A stretch of DNA of 64,000 bases, taken from positions 1-64,000 of the forward strand of contig JBFMHE010000004.1 of assembly GCA_040752355.1 (NCBI GenBank). Reading direction: 5' to 3'. Position 1 is the first letter of the stretch; every line of letters begins with the position of its first letter. The notes below the pieces were generated by a model. The model was not told the origin of the DNA. It did no database searches and saw nothing but the letters and a program-made list of their open reading frames with translations. Below, one piece after another: positions 8,275-15,862 of the stretch. The position numbers were made by a program, and so were the translations under genes. The stretch comes from Nitrospirota bacterium (GTDB lineage Bacteria; Nitrospirota; Thermodesulfovibrionia; Thermodesulfovibrionales; Dissulfurispiraceae).

Positions 8275-11200
8275 ATGATGGTTCAGACGCTCCATACCTC
8301 GGTTGCAGGAAGGGCCAGGTTCAAGGTCGACGGCCTCTACCGGTCGCAAGCCCTCAAAGGCCGCCTTGAATCCGGCCTTCTGAGCAAGAAGGGTATCTCC
8401 GCCGCCTCCGCTAATCCGCTCACCGGCAACCTGCTCGTCATCTTCAATTCCGGCAACTCTCCCGAAACGATAGCCGGTCATATCACGCTGCTCGTCTCGG
8501 CGCACGGCAACGGACCGAGAGCGCCGTCGGCGCCGCAGCCCTCTGCCGCCGCTCGTCGCGACCTGTCTCCTGAAGCGGGAGAAGCCGGGAAGCTGCTGTC
8601 GAGCAGGAGGAAGCTCCGCACGCTCGTTGTCCACGCAGAGGAGCAGGAGGCCGAGGCGTGGCATACCTTCTCCTCCGGTGAAGTTGTCCGGCGCTTCTCG
8701 ACCTCGAAGGAGACGGGGCTCTCCCCTGAGGCCGCTTTCGCCCGTCTGAAACGGTACGGCCCGAATGTGCTGCCGGAAGCGGTGCCCCGCTCGGGCCTCT
8801 CCATCCTCCTCGGCCAGTTCACTTCTCTGCCCACGGCGCTCCTGGGCGCCGCTGCGGCGCTCTCGGTCGCCACCGGAGGTGTAGCCGATGCGCTGGTCAT
8901 CGCCGGTGTACTCTCCATCAATGCGACCATCGGCTATCTGACCGAATCGCAGGCCGAAAAAACGATTCACTCTCTGAAGCGGCTCGTCAGGCCCTCGGCC
9001 CTGGTGATTCGCGAGAATGCGTACAAAGAGGTCCCTGCCGAAAATATCGTTGCCGGTGATATTCTCGTGCTCAGGCCCGGAAGTTACGTTGCCGCCGACA
9101 GCAGGCTGATAGAAGCGAACCACCTCAGCGTCGATGAATCGACGCTCACCGGCGAGAGCCTGCCGGTGATCAAGGCAGCGGAAAGGCTCGGCGATCGCAG
9201 CCTCCCCCTCGGCGACAGGGTCAATATGGTGTACAGGGGCACGCTTGTCACCGGAGGCCAGGGCCTGGCAGTGGTGGTCGCCACAGGAAAATTCACCGAG
9301 ATCGGCCAGATCCAGAGTCTCGTGGGAGAGGCGCGTCCGCCGGAAACTCCTCTGGAAAGACAGCTCGACCGTATGGGCGCCCAACTGGTAATGATCGGCG
9401 GCGCTGTCTGCGGTGTCGTCTTCATCATCGGCCTTCTGCGCGGATACGGATTCCTCCAGATGCTCAAGACCTCCATTTCCCTCGCCGTCGCCGCCGTACC
9501 CGAAGGACTGCCGACAGTCGCTACGACCACACTCGCGCTGGGCATACGGACTATGCGTCGCCATAACGTCCTGATACGCCATCTTGAGGCGGTCGAGACC
9601 CTCGGCTCGGTCCAGACAATCTGTCTCGACAAGACCGGGACGATCACCATGAACAGGATGACCGTCGTCAGGGTGCATACCGGTATGAGGCGTATCGAAG
9701 CTGCCGACGGCTCATTCGTCTCGCCGGAAGGCGCGGTCAACCCCTATTCCTCTGAAGAGCTGCTCAGGCTCATCCATGTGGCAGTGCTCTGCAACGAGTC
9801 CGAGATAGAGGTGAAGGACTGCGCCGGCGACGAACCGGCAGGAGGCTGTTTCTTCTCGAGCGGTACCGGCTCCTATCTGCTGCGCGGGTCGCCGACCGAA
9901 ATGGCGCTCATGCATATGGCGCTGAGCGCCGGCGTCGATATCATACAACTGCGAGACAAGCTCCCCCTGGTGAAGGTCACCCATCGCTCCGAGAACCGCA
10001 ACTACATGACGACCTCGCACCGCTTCCTGAACGGCGGTTCCCTCACCGCCCTGAAGGGGAGTCCCAATGAAGTGCTCGCCCTGTGCCGGTGGCATATACG
10101 GGACGGCAAGCGGCTCGAACTGAGCGACGGTGACAGAGAGGCGATCCAGACCGAGAACGAACGCATGGCGGGAGATGCGCTGCGGGTGCTCGGTGTTGCA
10201 TACTCCTATGCGGAGAATGGCAGCGGCACTCCGGACGATGGCCCCATCTCTATCTGGCTCGGTCTCGTCGGCATGGCGGACCCGACGAGAAAAGGAGTCA
10301 GAGCGTTGATGGGCACCTTCCATCGGGCGGGCGTCGAGACCGTCATGATCACGGGCGATCAGAGCCCTACCGCCTATGCCATCGGGAAGGAGCTGGACCT
10401 GAGCAATGGCGGGCAGCTCGAGATCCTCGACTCCACGCATCTCAACAATATCGACCCCGAGGTGATGAAGGCCCTCTGCGAGCGGGTCCATGTCTTCGCC
10501 CGGGTCAGTCCTGCCCATAAGCTCCAGATCGTACAGGCCCTGCAGCGGGCCGGAAAAGTTGTCGCCATGACGGGAGACGGCATCAATGACGGGCCCGCCC
10601 TCAAAGCCGCCGATATCGGCGTAGCCATGGGACATACCGGCACGGATGTGGCCCGCGAAGTGGCCGATGTTGTCCTCGAGGACGACAACCTGGAGACCAT
10701 GATCATCGCGGTCAGCCAGGGGCGCACTATTTACAACAACATCAGGAAATCGGTCCATTTTCTCCTCTCGACCAATCTCAGTGAGATCATGGTGATGTTC
10801 GCCGCCATCGCCGGCGGCATGGGGCAGCCGCTGAATGCGATGCAGCTCCTCTGGATCAATCTCGTTTCCGACATCTTCCCCGGTCTTGCGCTCGCCCTCG
10901 AGCCGCCCGAGCCCGATGTGCTCAGCAAGCCGCCGCGCAACCCGAACGAGCCGATCATGAACAACGCCGATCTGAGGAGGATCGTCTTCGAATCGGCCGT
11001 CATGAGCGCAAGCTCCCTTGGGGCTTACGGATACGGACTCCTGCGCTACAGCCGCGGTCACCAGGCGGGAACGATGGCCTTCATGAGCCTCACCCTGGCC
11101 CAGCTGCTGCATGCCGTGAGCTGCCGCTCCGAGCATCACACCATCTTCGATAAGCGGAAACTGCCGCCGAACCGGATTCTCGACGGCGCACTCGGCCTCT

Positions 11201-11379
11201 CGCTGGGCCTGCAAGGGCTCACCCTGCTCGTTCCCGGTCTGAGGGGGCTGCTGGGGCTCGCTCCGGTCACCATCATCGACGGCGCGATCATCGGCGGCAG
11301 CGCCCTGCTTCCCTTCCTCGTCAATGAATCGACAAAAAAATCAGGATCCGTACACTCCGGGAAAGGCGCCGCACCATGA
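8275..11379 (+). CDS. P2-type cation ATPase with N-terminal HMA2 domain
   Basis: A 1034-residue pump. Residues 1-75 are an HMA2 domain (SVAGRARFKVDGL, SANPLTGNLLVIFN). Then come a linker, a cation ATPase N-domain (TGLSPEAAFARLKRYGPN), the actuator TGES loop (DESTLTGESLPV), the TM4 motif AVPEGLPT typical of P2 (Ca/Mn/Na-K-like) pumps, the phosphorylation site CLDKTGTITMNRM, the hinge MTGDGINDGPALKAADIG and a C-terminal membrane bundle. It lacks the CPx motif, so it is not a copper/zinc P1B pump. The substrate is unknown; calcium, manganese or magnesium are candidates. The stop overlaps the metK-like start as ATGA. Confidence 0.92.
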   Translation: MMVQTLHTSVAGRARFKVDGLYRSQALKGRLESGLLSKKGISAASANPLTGNLLVIFNSGNSPETIAGHITLLVSAHGNGPRAPSAPQPSAAARRDLSPEAGEAGKLLSSRRKLRTLVVHAEEQEAEAWHTFSSGEVVRRFSTSKETGLSPEAAFARLKRYGPNVLPEAVPRSGLSILLGQFTSLPTALLGAAAALSVATGGVADALVIAGVLSINATIGYLTESQAEKTIHSLKRLVRPSALVIRENAYKEVPAENIVAGDILVLRPGSYVAADSRLIEANHLSVDESTLTGESLPVIKAAERLGDRSLPLGDRVNMVYRGTLVTGGQGLAVVVATGKFTEIGQIQSLVGEARPPETPLERQLDRMGAQLVMIGGAVCGVVFIIGLLRGYGFLQMLKTSISLAVAAVPEGLPTVATTTLALGIRTMRRHNVLIRHLEAVETLGSVQTICLDKTGTITMNRMTVVRVHTGMRRIEAADGSFVSPEGAVNPYSSEELLRLIHVAVLCNESEIEVKDCAGDEPAGGCFFSSGTGSYLLRGSPTEMALMHMALSAGVDIIQLRDKLPLVKVTHRSENRNYMTTSHRFLNGGSLTALKGSPNEVLALCRWHIRDGKRLELSDGDREAIQTENERMAGDALRVLGVAYSYAENGSGTPDDGPISIWLGLVGMADPTRKGVRALMGTFHRAGVETVMITGDQSPTAYAIGKELDLSNGGQLEILDSTHLNNIDPEVMKALCERVHVFARVSPAHKLQIVQALQRAGKVVAMTGDGINDGPALKAADIGVAMGHTGTDVAREVADVVLEDDNLETMIIAVSQGRTIYNNIRKSVHFLLSTNLSEIMVMFAAIAGGMGQPLNAMQLLWINLVSDIFPGLALALEPPEPDVLSKPPRNPNEPIMNNADLRRIVFESAVMSASSLGAYGYGLLRYSRGHQAGTMAFMSLTLAQLLHAVSCRSEHHTIFDKRKLPPNRILDGALGLSLGLQGLTLLVPGLRGLLGLAPVTIIDGAIIGGSALLPFLVNESTKKSGSVHSGKGAAP

Positions 11380-12569
11380 AAAAGGACTTCATGTTCACCT
11401 CCGAATCGGTCACTGAGGGACATCCCGATAAGCTCTGCGATCAGATCAGCGATGCCGTCGTCGACCACTTCCTCCAGCAGGACCCCTATTCGCGCGTCAT
11501 TGCGGAGTGCGCGGTCTCGACCTCGATCGTCTTTATCGCGGCGCGCTTCTCCTCTGAAGCGAGCATCGACTTCCCGGCCATCGCCCGGCAGGTGATCAAC
11601 CAGATCGGCTACGATCAGCAGGCATTCAACGGCAAGACCTGCAGCATCCTGACGAGCCTCAAGGAACTGCCCGGCGACGAGCTCTGCTGCTTCGACGAGC
11701 TCGACCTGAGCGATGAGGAGATCGAGCGGATCCCCGCGAGAAACCAGGTGACGGTCTTCGGCTTCGCCTGCACCCAGACGCCCGCCTTCATGCCCCTTCC
11801 CCTCTGGCTTGCGCACAAGCTCGCCCGGAAACTCACCGCGGCCCGGCTCCAGAAGGTGCTGCCCTACCTCGCCCCCGACGGAAAGACGCAGGTCGGCATC
11901 GAGTTCAGGAACCGCAAACCCCACAGGATACACAGCATCACCGTCATCGCCAGCCAGCACCAGGCAGGAGCGCCGGACAGAAAACACCTTGCCGAGGATA
12001 TCAGGGAGGCGATCATCGAGAGCGTTTTTCACGACGAGCCCGTAAAGCCCGATGCCGGCACCCTGATCTTCATCAACCCTGACGGTCCCTTCATCACCGG
12101 AGGACCTGCGGTACACTCGGGACTGACGGGGAGGAAGAACGCCATCGATACCTACGGGGAGTATGCCCGCCAGAGCGGCGCTGCCCTGAGCGGCAAGGAC
12201 CCGCTCCGCATCGACCGCATCGGCGCCTACGCTGCACGGTATGCAGCAAAGAATGTCGTTGCCGCGGGTCTCGCCGAGGAGTGCGAGGTGCAGCTCAGCT
12301 ATTCCATAGGCATCGCCCGGCCGGTAAGCATACAGGTCGAGACGTTCGGCACCGGCGCCGTTGCCGAGGAGCAGATCGCCGATGCCCTGGAGCGCCATTT
12401 CGATTTCCGGCTTGCGGGTATCGTGAGGCAGTTCAACCTTCGCCGCCTGCCCTCCCGCATCAAGGGAGGATTCTATAGAAAGCTCGCCGCTTACGGACAT
12501 ATGGGGAGGATGGATGTCGGCCTGCCGTGGGAGAAGATCGATAAGGCACGGATCCTCTCGAATGGATAA
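11376..12569 (+). CDS. metK: Divergent S-adenosylmethionine synthetase
   Basis: A 397-residue MetK-family protein (ATP + methionine to SAM). It keeps the N-terminal ATP motif TEGHPDKLCDQISDA, and DTYG followed by SGAALSGKDPLRIDR. However, the normally invariant GAGDQG-x-M-F-G-Y-A segment reads PARNQVTVFGFA near residues 120-131, and the glycine-rich loop is less glycine-rich than usual. It could be an altered-specificity or paralogous enzyme. It is translationally coupled (ATGA) to the P-type ATPase, an unusual place for the housekeeping copy. Family assignment is firm; full activity is uncertain. Confidence 0.85.
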   Translation: MKKDFMFTSESVTEGHPDKLCDQISDAVVDHFLQQDPYSRVIAECAVSTSIVFIAARFSSEASIDFPAIARQVINQIGYDQQAFNGKTCSILTSLKELPGDELCCFDELDLSDEEIERIPARNQVTVFGFACTQTPAFMPLPLWLAHKLARKLTAARLQKVLPYLAPDGKTQVGIEFRNRKPHRIHSITVIASQHQAGAPDRKHLAEDIREAIIESVFHDEPVKPDAGTLIFINPDGPFITGGPAVHSGLTGRKNAIDTYGEYARQSGAALSGKDPLRIDRIGAYAARYAAKNVVAAGLAEECEVQLSYSIGIARPVSIQVETFGTGAVAEEQIADALERHFDFRLAGIVRQFNLRRLPSRIKGGFYRKLAAYGHMGRMDVGLPWEKIDKARILSNG

Positions 12570-12595
12570 GGGCATCCGGCAAACACAGCCGTATC

Positions 12596-12650
12596 CTTAA
12601 CCGAAATGTCATTCCCTTGTAAAACCCCTGCAACGCGCCTCCGGTAAAGT
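12596..12650 (+). promoter_or_regulatory. PhoB-box promoter of the OlsB-like gene
   Basis: Four 11-bp direct repeats beginning CTTAAC, TGTCAT, TGTAAA and TGCAAC at 12596, 12607, 12618 and 12629. They are followed after 5 bp by the -10 TAAAGT at 12645-12650. The predicted leader to the ATG at 12730 is about 73 bases. It lies in the gap after the metK-like gene, so the acyltransferase has its own starvation promoter. Confidence 0.75.
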
Positions 12651-12729
12651 ACCTCAACGTGAGTAACGGACCGCCGGTTCCCCGGCGCCGGTGCTGTCAC
12701 CACGAAAAAAATTACAGGAGGTACTCGGT

Positions 12730-13524
12730 ATGTACGCTGCACAGCAATCCTGCATACTCCTCAGTCATGATCGTTTCATCGTCAAAATAGCCGAACACTA
12801 CGAAGAGTTTGAGAAAGCCCTCAGGTTGAGGTTCACGGTATTCAACAAGGAGATGGGATGCGGCCTCGACGCCTCCTATGCGACCGGCCTGGATTACGAC
12901 CCGTATGACGACTTCTGCGATCACCTGATCGTCGTTGATAGCCGCACGGATGAGGTCGTGGGGACGTACCGGCTCATGCTGGGCTTCGTCGCCGAGCACA
13001 ACAGGGGCTTCTACTCGGCAAGTGAGTTCGATATCTCTTCGATCGTGAAACTTCCGGGAGAAAAGCTCGAGCTCGGCAGGTCCTGCGTGCACCGCGACTA
13101 TCGCCAGGCGAGTGTGATCAGCCTTCTCTGGGCCGGTATTGCGCGCTATGTGGAGCTGTATAAGGTGCATTATCTCTTCGGCTGCGCCAGTCTCCACACC
13201 AGCGACCCCCGCGAGGTGAGCATGATCTACTCGTACCTGCACGTCTTCCATCGGGCAGACGCTGCATACACCGTGTATCCCTATCAGGCGCTGCGCGGAG
13301 TGCAGCTGACTGCAGTCCCCGATCTCCGGGAAATCTGCAAGAAACTTCCTCCCCTGGTGAAGGGATACCTGCGCCTGGGAGCGCGGCTCTGCGGCACGCC
13401 CGCCCGCGATCCGCACTTCGGGACAACGGACCTCTTTGTCCTCCTCGAGACGGAACGCCTCGTGCAGCGATACAGGCGCCGCTATTTCCCTGAAGCTGCC
13501 GGGGGCCTGTGCCCGGCTTCCTGA
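12730..13524 (+). CDS. OlsB-like N-acyltransferase (ornithine lipid synthesis, putative)
   Basis: A 264-residue GNAT-fold acyltransferase of the OlsB / autoinducer-synthase-like hemolysin family. These enzymes transfer a 3-hydroxyacyl chain from acyl carrier protein to the amino group of ornithine (or a related head group). Visible features are RLRFTVFNKEMG (substrate loop), VVGTYRLM, LELGRSCVHRDYR (the conserved E-x-x-R region) and HYLFGCASL. AGGAGG lies 8 bases before the ATG. A PhoB box lies upstream, fitting the known production of phosphorus-free ornithine lipids under phosphate starvation. The immediately following olsA-like frame is a fragment. Confidence 0.72.
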   Translation: MYAAQQSCILLSHDRFIVKIAEHYEEFEKALRLRFTVFNKEMGCGLDASYATGLDYDPYDDFCDHLIVVDSRTDEVVGTYRLMLGFVAEHNRGFYSASEFDISSIVKLPGEKLELGRSCVHRDYRQASVISLLWAGIARYVELYKVHYLFGCASLHTSDPREVSMIYSYLHVFHRADAAYTVYPYQALRGVQLTAVPDLREICKKLPPLVKGYLRLGARLCGTPARDPHFGTTDLFVLLETERLVQRYRRRYFPEAAGGLCPAS

Positions 13525-13787
13525 GGGCGGTCCGCGTCCTCTTCCTTCTCATTATCACTCTCCTCTCCCTGTTCTGGGGAGCCCTGCTGGCATGCAGCGT
13601 CACTCTCGGCGAGCGGCGCTCCCTCGCTCCCCATCTTTGGCATCTCCTCTCCATCAGGACCATCTCGGTTCGGGGCCATTGCAGCCCGCCCCTTTCCGGA
13701 GCCGCTCCTGACAGAAAAACCCTGACCAGCCTTGCGCACCAGCATGTGGTATCGGGCCTCTCTTCGCTCCAGCGGGAAGTCACCTGA
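13509..13787 (+). pseudogene. Truncated PlsC/OlsA-like acyltransferase remnant
   Basis: A 92-residue frame that overlaps the end of the OlsB-like gene by 16 bases and starts with GTG. Residues 1-60 resemble the N-terminal membrane segment of OlsA/PlsC acyltransferases (FLRAVRVLFLLIITLLSLF, then SIRTISVRG before the usual catalytic block). The expected H-x4-D acyltransferase motif and the remaining 150 or more residues are absent, so the second acylation step is probably not encoded here. It may alternatively be an unrelated short membrane protein. Confidence 0.45.
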
Positions 13788-13836
13788 TCCTGCCGATCAG
13801 CGTCGAGTGATCGTTCGATACACTAAGGAATGGCTG

Positions 13837-13861
13837 AAAAAAAGCCCGTCCGGGGACGGGC
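13837..13861 (-). terminator. Rho-independent terminator of the HMA2/zinc-ribbon operon
   Basis: Minus strand: stem GCCCGTCC with GGACGGGC, two-base loop, then seven T residues. It lies downstream of the HMA2 gene at 13900-14274 and faces the plus-strand acyltransferase fragment. Confidence 0.85.
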
Positions 13862-13899
13862 GGATGTGTTCGGGGGTGGGGTGGAGAGCGACTTTGGCT

Positions 13900-14274
13900 C
13901 TAAATCAGATACGTCAGCAACGACAAGGCGGAGCCTTCGAAGGTCTTCTCGACAACCGAGCCGAAGACCACCCTGGTCACCAGGTTGCCTGCCCTGGTGA
14001 CGGCGCTATGGATATACTGGTCGTTCGTCGCGGCTTTGGCGCTGTCGAAGTAGCCCTTGCGCTGGAGGAGCCCGATGATCTCCTGGTGCTGCACCGCCTT
14101 GGGATTGTAGTTGATAAGCAGGCTGCCGGTGGTGGGGTTGACATCAACCGTTCCTATGCCGCTTATGGTGCTCAGGGCCTTTTTCAGCTCATCAATTACG
14201 TTCCTGTTCCTTTTGAACGCCGGGCTCTTCAGGCGAAGCCTTCCGGGAACGTTATGAATGTAGTAGTCCGTCAT
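13900..14274 (-). CDS. HMA2-domain protein with C-terminal hydrophobic tail
   Basis: A 124-residue protein with an HMA2 fold: VPGRLRLKSPAFKR near residue 9 and VDVNPTTGSLLINYNP near residue 43, no CxxC. The C-terminal 30 residues are moderately hydrophobic. It is the last gene of a minus-strand operon (four-Cys protein, zinc-ribbon protein, HMA2) that is headed by a PhoB box at 14860-14904 and closed by a terminator at 13837-13861. It overlaps the zinc-ribbon gene by 23 bases. Confidence 0.78.
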   Translation of the reverse strand: MTDYYIHNVPGRLRLKSPAFKRNRNVIDELKKALSTISGIGTVDVNPTTGSLLINYNPKAVQHQEIIGLLQRKGYFDSAKAATNDQYIHSAVTRAGNLVTRVVFGSVVEKTFEGSALSLLTYLI

Positions 14275-14569
14275 CCTCTCCCTCCATCGTGGTTTTTTTA
14301 AAGGTCTTGCACAGGGGATAGTCCGAACACCTGAACCGGAACACCTTTCCCTCCCTCTTATAGAGATGCATACGCTTTCCGCACCGGGGGCATTCGGGTT
14401 TGCACTTCACTTCGTGCCGTGCGGCGTCCTGGGTAAACTGCCTTCCGCAGAGAAGGCAGAGGAACCGCTGCTTCCCTTGTCCTGTTCTGCCGTACCGGTA
14501 GAGGGCGTCCAGGTCGCACTCCGGGCACTTCACTCCTGCTCCCTCGTCATTGACCGCCACCCTGCTCAT
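14252..14569 (-). CDS. Double zinc-ribbon protein
   Basis: A protein of about 105 residues with two cysteine ribbons. The first (CPECDLDALYRYGRTGQGKQ, then CLLCGRQF) resembles the DNA-binding N-terminus of IS1/InsA-type transposases. The second (CKPECPRCGKRM, then CSDYPLCKTF) resembles a topoisomerase-type zinc finger. No transposase catalytic domain follows, so it looks like a small DNA- or RNA-binding protein rather than an insertion sequence. ATG at 14569 follows AAGGACGTA; an in-frame ATG at 14620 with a poorer site would add 17 residues. It lies between a four-Cys protein and an HMA2 gene in a Pho-boxed operon. Confidence 0.65.
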   Translation of the reverse strand: MSRVAVNDEGAGVKCPECDLDALYRYGRTGQGKQRFLCLLCGRQFTQDAARHEVKCKPECPRCGKRMHLYKREGKVFRFRCSDYPLCKTFKKTTMEGEDDGLLHS

Positions 14570-14625
14570 TACGTCCTTTTCCTTTATACCGCCCATATCT
14601 TCTGCCGACGTATTCACCATGCCCT

Positions 14626-14838
14626 CTACGCTTCCAGAACGGCATCTGCAGGCAGTGCAGTGAAGGCCAGCGCTCTGAGCCCTGATACGTAATGGACGCA
14701 GGATTCATAGTGCCTGCTCATGCAGGTAGTGATGGTCACCTCTTCCATGGTCTTTATGAGACCTTGGGTAACCAGGCATTGTGCGCCCTCCGAAGTTCCC
14801 TTGAGGTTGGGACAGGGCAGGATAAACCGTATATGCAT
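14626..14838 (-). CDS. Small four-cysteine protein, family member C, Pho-boxed
   Basis: A 70-residue protein of unknown function. Cysteines at 9, 21, 39 and 47 follow CP-x10-C-x17-C-x4-Y-x2-C, matching the proteins at 5920-6117 and 14945-15151 in both fixed spacings. A hydrophobic, alanine-rich tail (LRALAFTALPADAVLEA) follows. The ATG has AGAAGG at a good distance. A three-repeat PhoB box with -10 TACTAT lies just upstream, giving a leader of about 15 bases. It heads an operon with the zinc-ribbon and HMA2 genes. A metal or Fe-S site formed by the four cysteines is plausible but not shown. Confidence 0.72.
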   Translation of the reverse strand: MHIRFILPCPNLKGTSEGAQCLVTQGLIKTMEEVTITTCMSRHYESCVHYVSGLRALAFTALPADAVLEA

Positions 14839-14859
14839 TACCTTCTCCCTTTTTAGTAA

Positions 14860-14904
14860 ATAGTAACATCGCTCCCGTTACGGAATGATGACGGGACGGT
14901 TAAA
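14860..14904 (-). promoter_or_regulatory. PhoB-box promoter of the four-Cys/zinc-ribbon/HMA2 operon
   Basis: Minus strand: repeats beginning TTTAAC, CGTCAT and CGTAAC at 14894-14904, 14883-14893 and 14872-14882. They are followed by a 6-bp gap and the -10 TACTAT at 14860-14865. Spacing and core match the pst and phosphatase boxes. Confidence 0.78.
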
Positions 14905-14944
14905 TTCTTGTAATAGAGGCGCCATACGAATAGCGCGCACCGCT

Positions 14945-15151
14945 TCACCTGCTCCTCAGGAGCTTGGCGAGCAGCAGAGGACAGTTGTCGTAATCCTCGG
15001 CAGCGCAGTAATGCCTCTTTCGGTGGCGGTCCACTACCAGCTGCGAGAGCGATACGGTGCAGACATCATCCTGCATCCTGTAATAAGGACAGGAGTACCC
15101 GTGCATCCAGCCCCTTCCGGCGCCGCATTCTCTTATCTCTTTTGTAATCAT
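14945..15151 (-). CDS. Small four-cysteine protein, family member B, Pho-boxed
   Basis: A 68-residue basic protein of unknown function. Cysteines at 21, 31, 49 and 57 give CP-x8-C-x17-C-x4-Y-x2-C (plus an extra Cys at 9), the same signature as the other two small proteins. AGGGAGAAGG precedes the ATG. Its own three-repeat PhoB box lies at 15190-15222. It is a single-gene unit: the next gene downstream has a separate box. The basic tail (LLLAKLLRSR) might contact nucleic acid or lipid head groups; that is speculation. Confidence 0.72.
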   Translation of the reverse strand: MITKEIRECGAGRGWMHGYSCPYYRMQDDVCTVSLSQLVVDRHRKRHYCAAEDYDNCPLLLAKLLRSR

Positions 15152-15178
15152 TTTCCTTCTCCCTGTTCGTTTATCTTA

Positions 15179-15222
15179 ACCTTACCACGCCTCTGTTACA
15201 GGGCCATGTCAGTACCGTTAAT
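15179..15222 (-). promoter_or_regulatory. PhoB-box promoter of four-Cys protein B
   Basis: Minus strand: repeats beginning ATTAAC, TGACAT and TGTAAC at 15212-15222, 15201-15211 and 15190-15200, then 5 bp and a TAAGGT -10 candidate at 15179-15184. The -10 is the weakest of the set, the repeats are clear. Confidence 0.7.
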
Positions 15223-15230
15223 TTCTTGTA

Positions 15231-15323
15231 TCATTGCCAGTGCCGGATAATGAGGAGTATGCCGCCGATGAGAATCATGAAAAGAGCGAGGTCTTCATAG
15301 AGTTCCTGGAATGGCTTATTCAT
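15231..15323 (-). CDS. 30-residue single-pass membrane protein coupled to psiE
   Basis: A short frame, MNKPFQELYED followed by one hydrophobic helix (LALFMILIGGILLII) and RHWQ. It overlaps the last 8 bases of psiE, and AAGGAG lies 10 bases before its ATG, so it is well placed for coupled translation. It has a charged N-terminus and a single transmembrane segment, like many stress-induced small membrane proteins. Function unknown; it may be a PsiE partner. Confidence 0.55.
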   Translation of the reverse strand: MNKPFQELYEDLALFMILIGGILLIIRHWQ

Positions 15324-15735
15324 GCGAAAGCTTCTCCTTTGCCTTATCGGGTGAATAGATGATGGCGAGCGTCCTGAGTATCCCCAGCACGAGAATGAGC
15401 GCTGCCAAAGCGACCACCTCCCGTACTCCCATTGCGTGCCGGTATACGGCGATCATGACCTCGCGCAAAAAGAAAACGAGGGCTGCATCGATGATGAAGG
15501 TTATCTTGAGACGGTGCACCTCGAAATACTCGATTATGCTCCTGAGCAGCTCGATGACAACGAACATCGAGAGGAGATTGGTCACCATGAGGTCGAACCC
15601 TGCATGCACGGTCGGGCTGCCGAACACCGCCCGCAGATCGAAGAAGAGTCGCGCCACCCCGATCATGAGCGCGAGAATAACAAAGGGGATCAGCAGCTTG
15701 ATTACCATGTCGACGGCTTTTTTGAACAGGCGCAT
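15316..15735 (-). CDS. psiE: Phosphate-starvation-inducible membrane protein PsiE
   Basis: A 139-residue integral membrane protein of the PsiE family. Four hydrophobic helices are visible (about 11-30, 47-66, 80-98 and 107-128), with FEVHRLKITFIIDAALVF typical of the family. The E. coli homologue is induced by phosphate starvation through PhoB; its molecular role is not settled. Here a PhoB box with -10 TATACT ends 6 bases before the ATG, so the message is predicted to start at or next to the ATG. A second ATG (residue 10) is possible but has no ribosome site. Confidence 0.88.
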   Translation of the reverse strand: MRLFKKAVDMVIKLLIPFVILALMIGVARLFFDLRAVFGSPTVHAGFDLMVTNLLSMFVVIELLRSIIEYFEVHRLKITFIIDAALVFFLREVMIAVYRHAMGVREVVALAALILVLGILRTLAIIYSPDKAKEKLSHE

Positions 15736-15741
15736 GAGTGC

Positions 15742-15785
15742 AGTATAGCGTCGCGATGTTACAGGAGCATTAAGGGCGCATGATA
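15742..15785 (-). promoter_or_regulatory. PhoB-box promoter of psiE
   Basis: Minus strand: 11-bp repeats starting TATCAT, CTTAAT and TGTAAC at 15775-15785, 15764-15774 and 15753-15763, then 5 bp and a -10 TATACT at 15742-15747. Six bases separate the -10 from the psiE ATG, so +1 should fall on the start codon (leaderless message). Confidence 0.8.
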
Positions 15786-15862
15786 TTTCTGCTTTGCTTC
15801 GGTCCGCCGGCAGGCAGACGCAGCGGAGGGGGAGGACGCGCCTCCGGGAAGCGTACGGCGGC

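Noticed and set aside
7822-9678. 618-codon minus-strand frame over the repeat protein and P-type ATPase
   Set aside because: Antisense shadow of GC-rich genes with clear motifs on the plus strand; no ribosome site or recognisable domain.
14252-14569. Insertion sequence of the IS1 type
   Set aside because: The zinc ribbon resembles InsA, but there is no catalytic domain, terminal inverted repeat or target duplication, and the gene is in a coherent operon.
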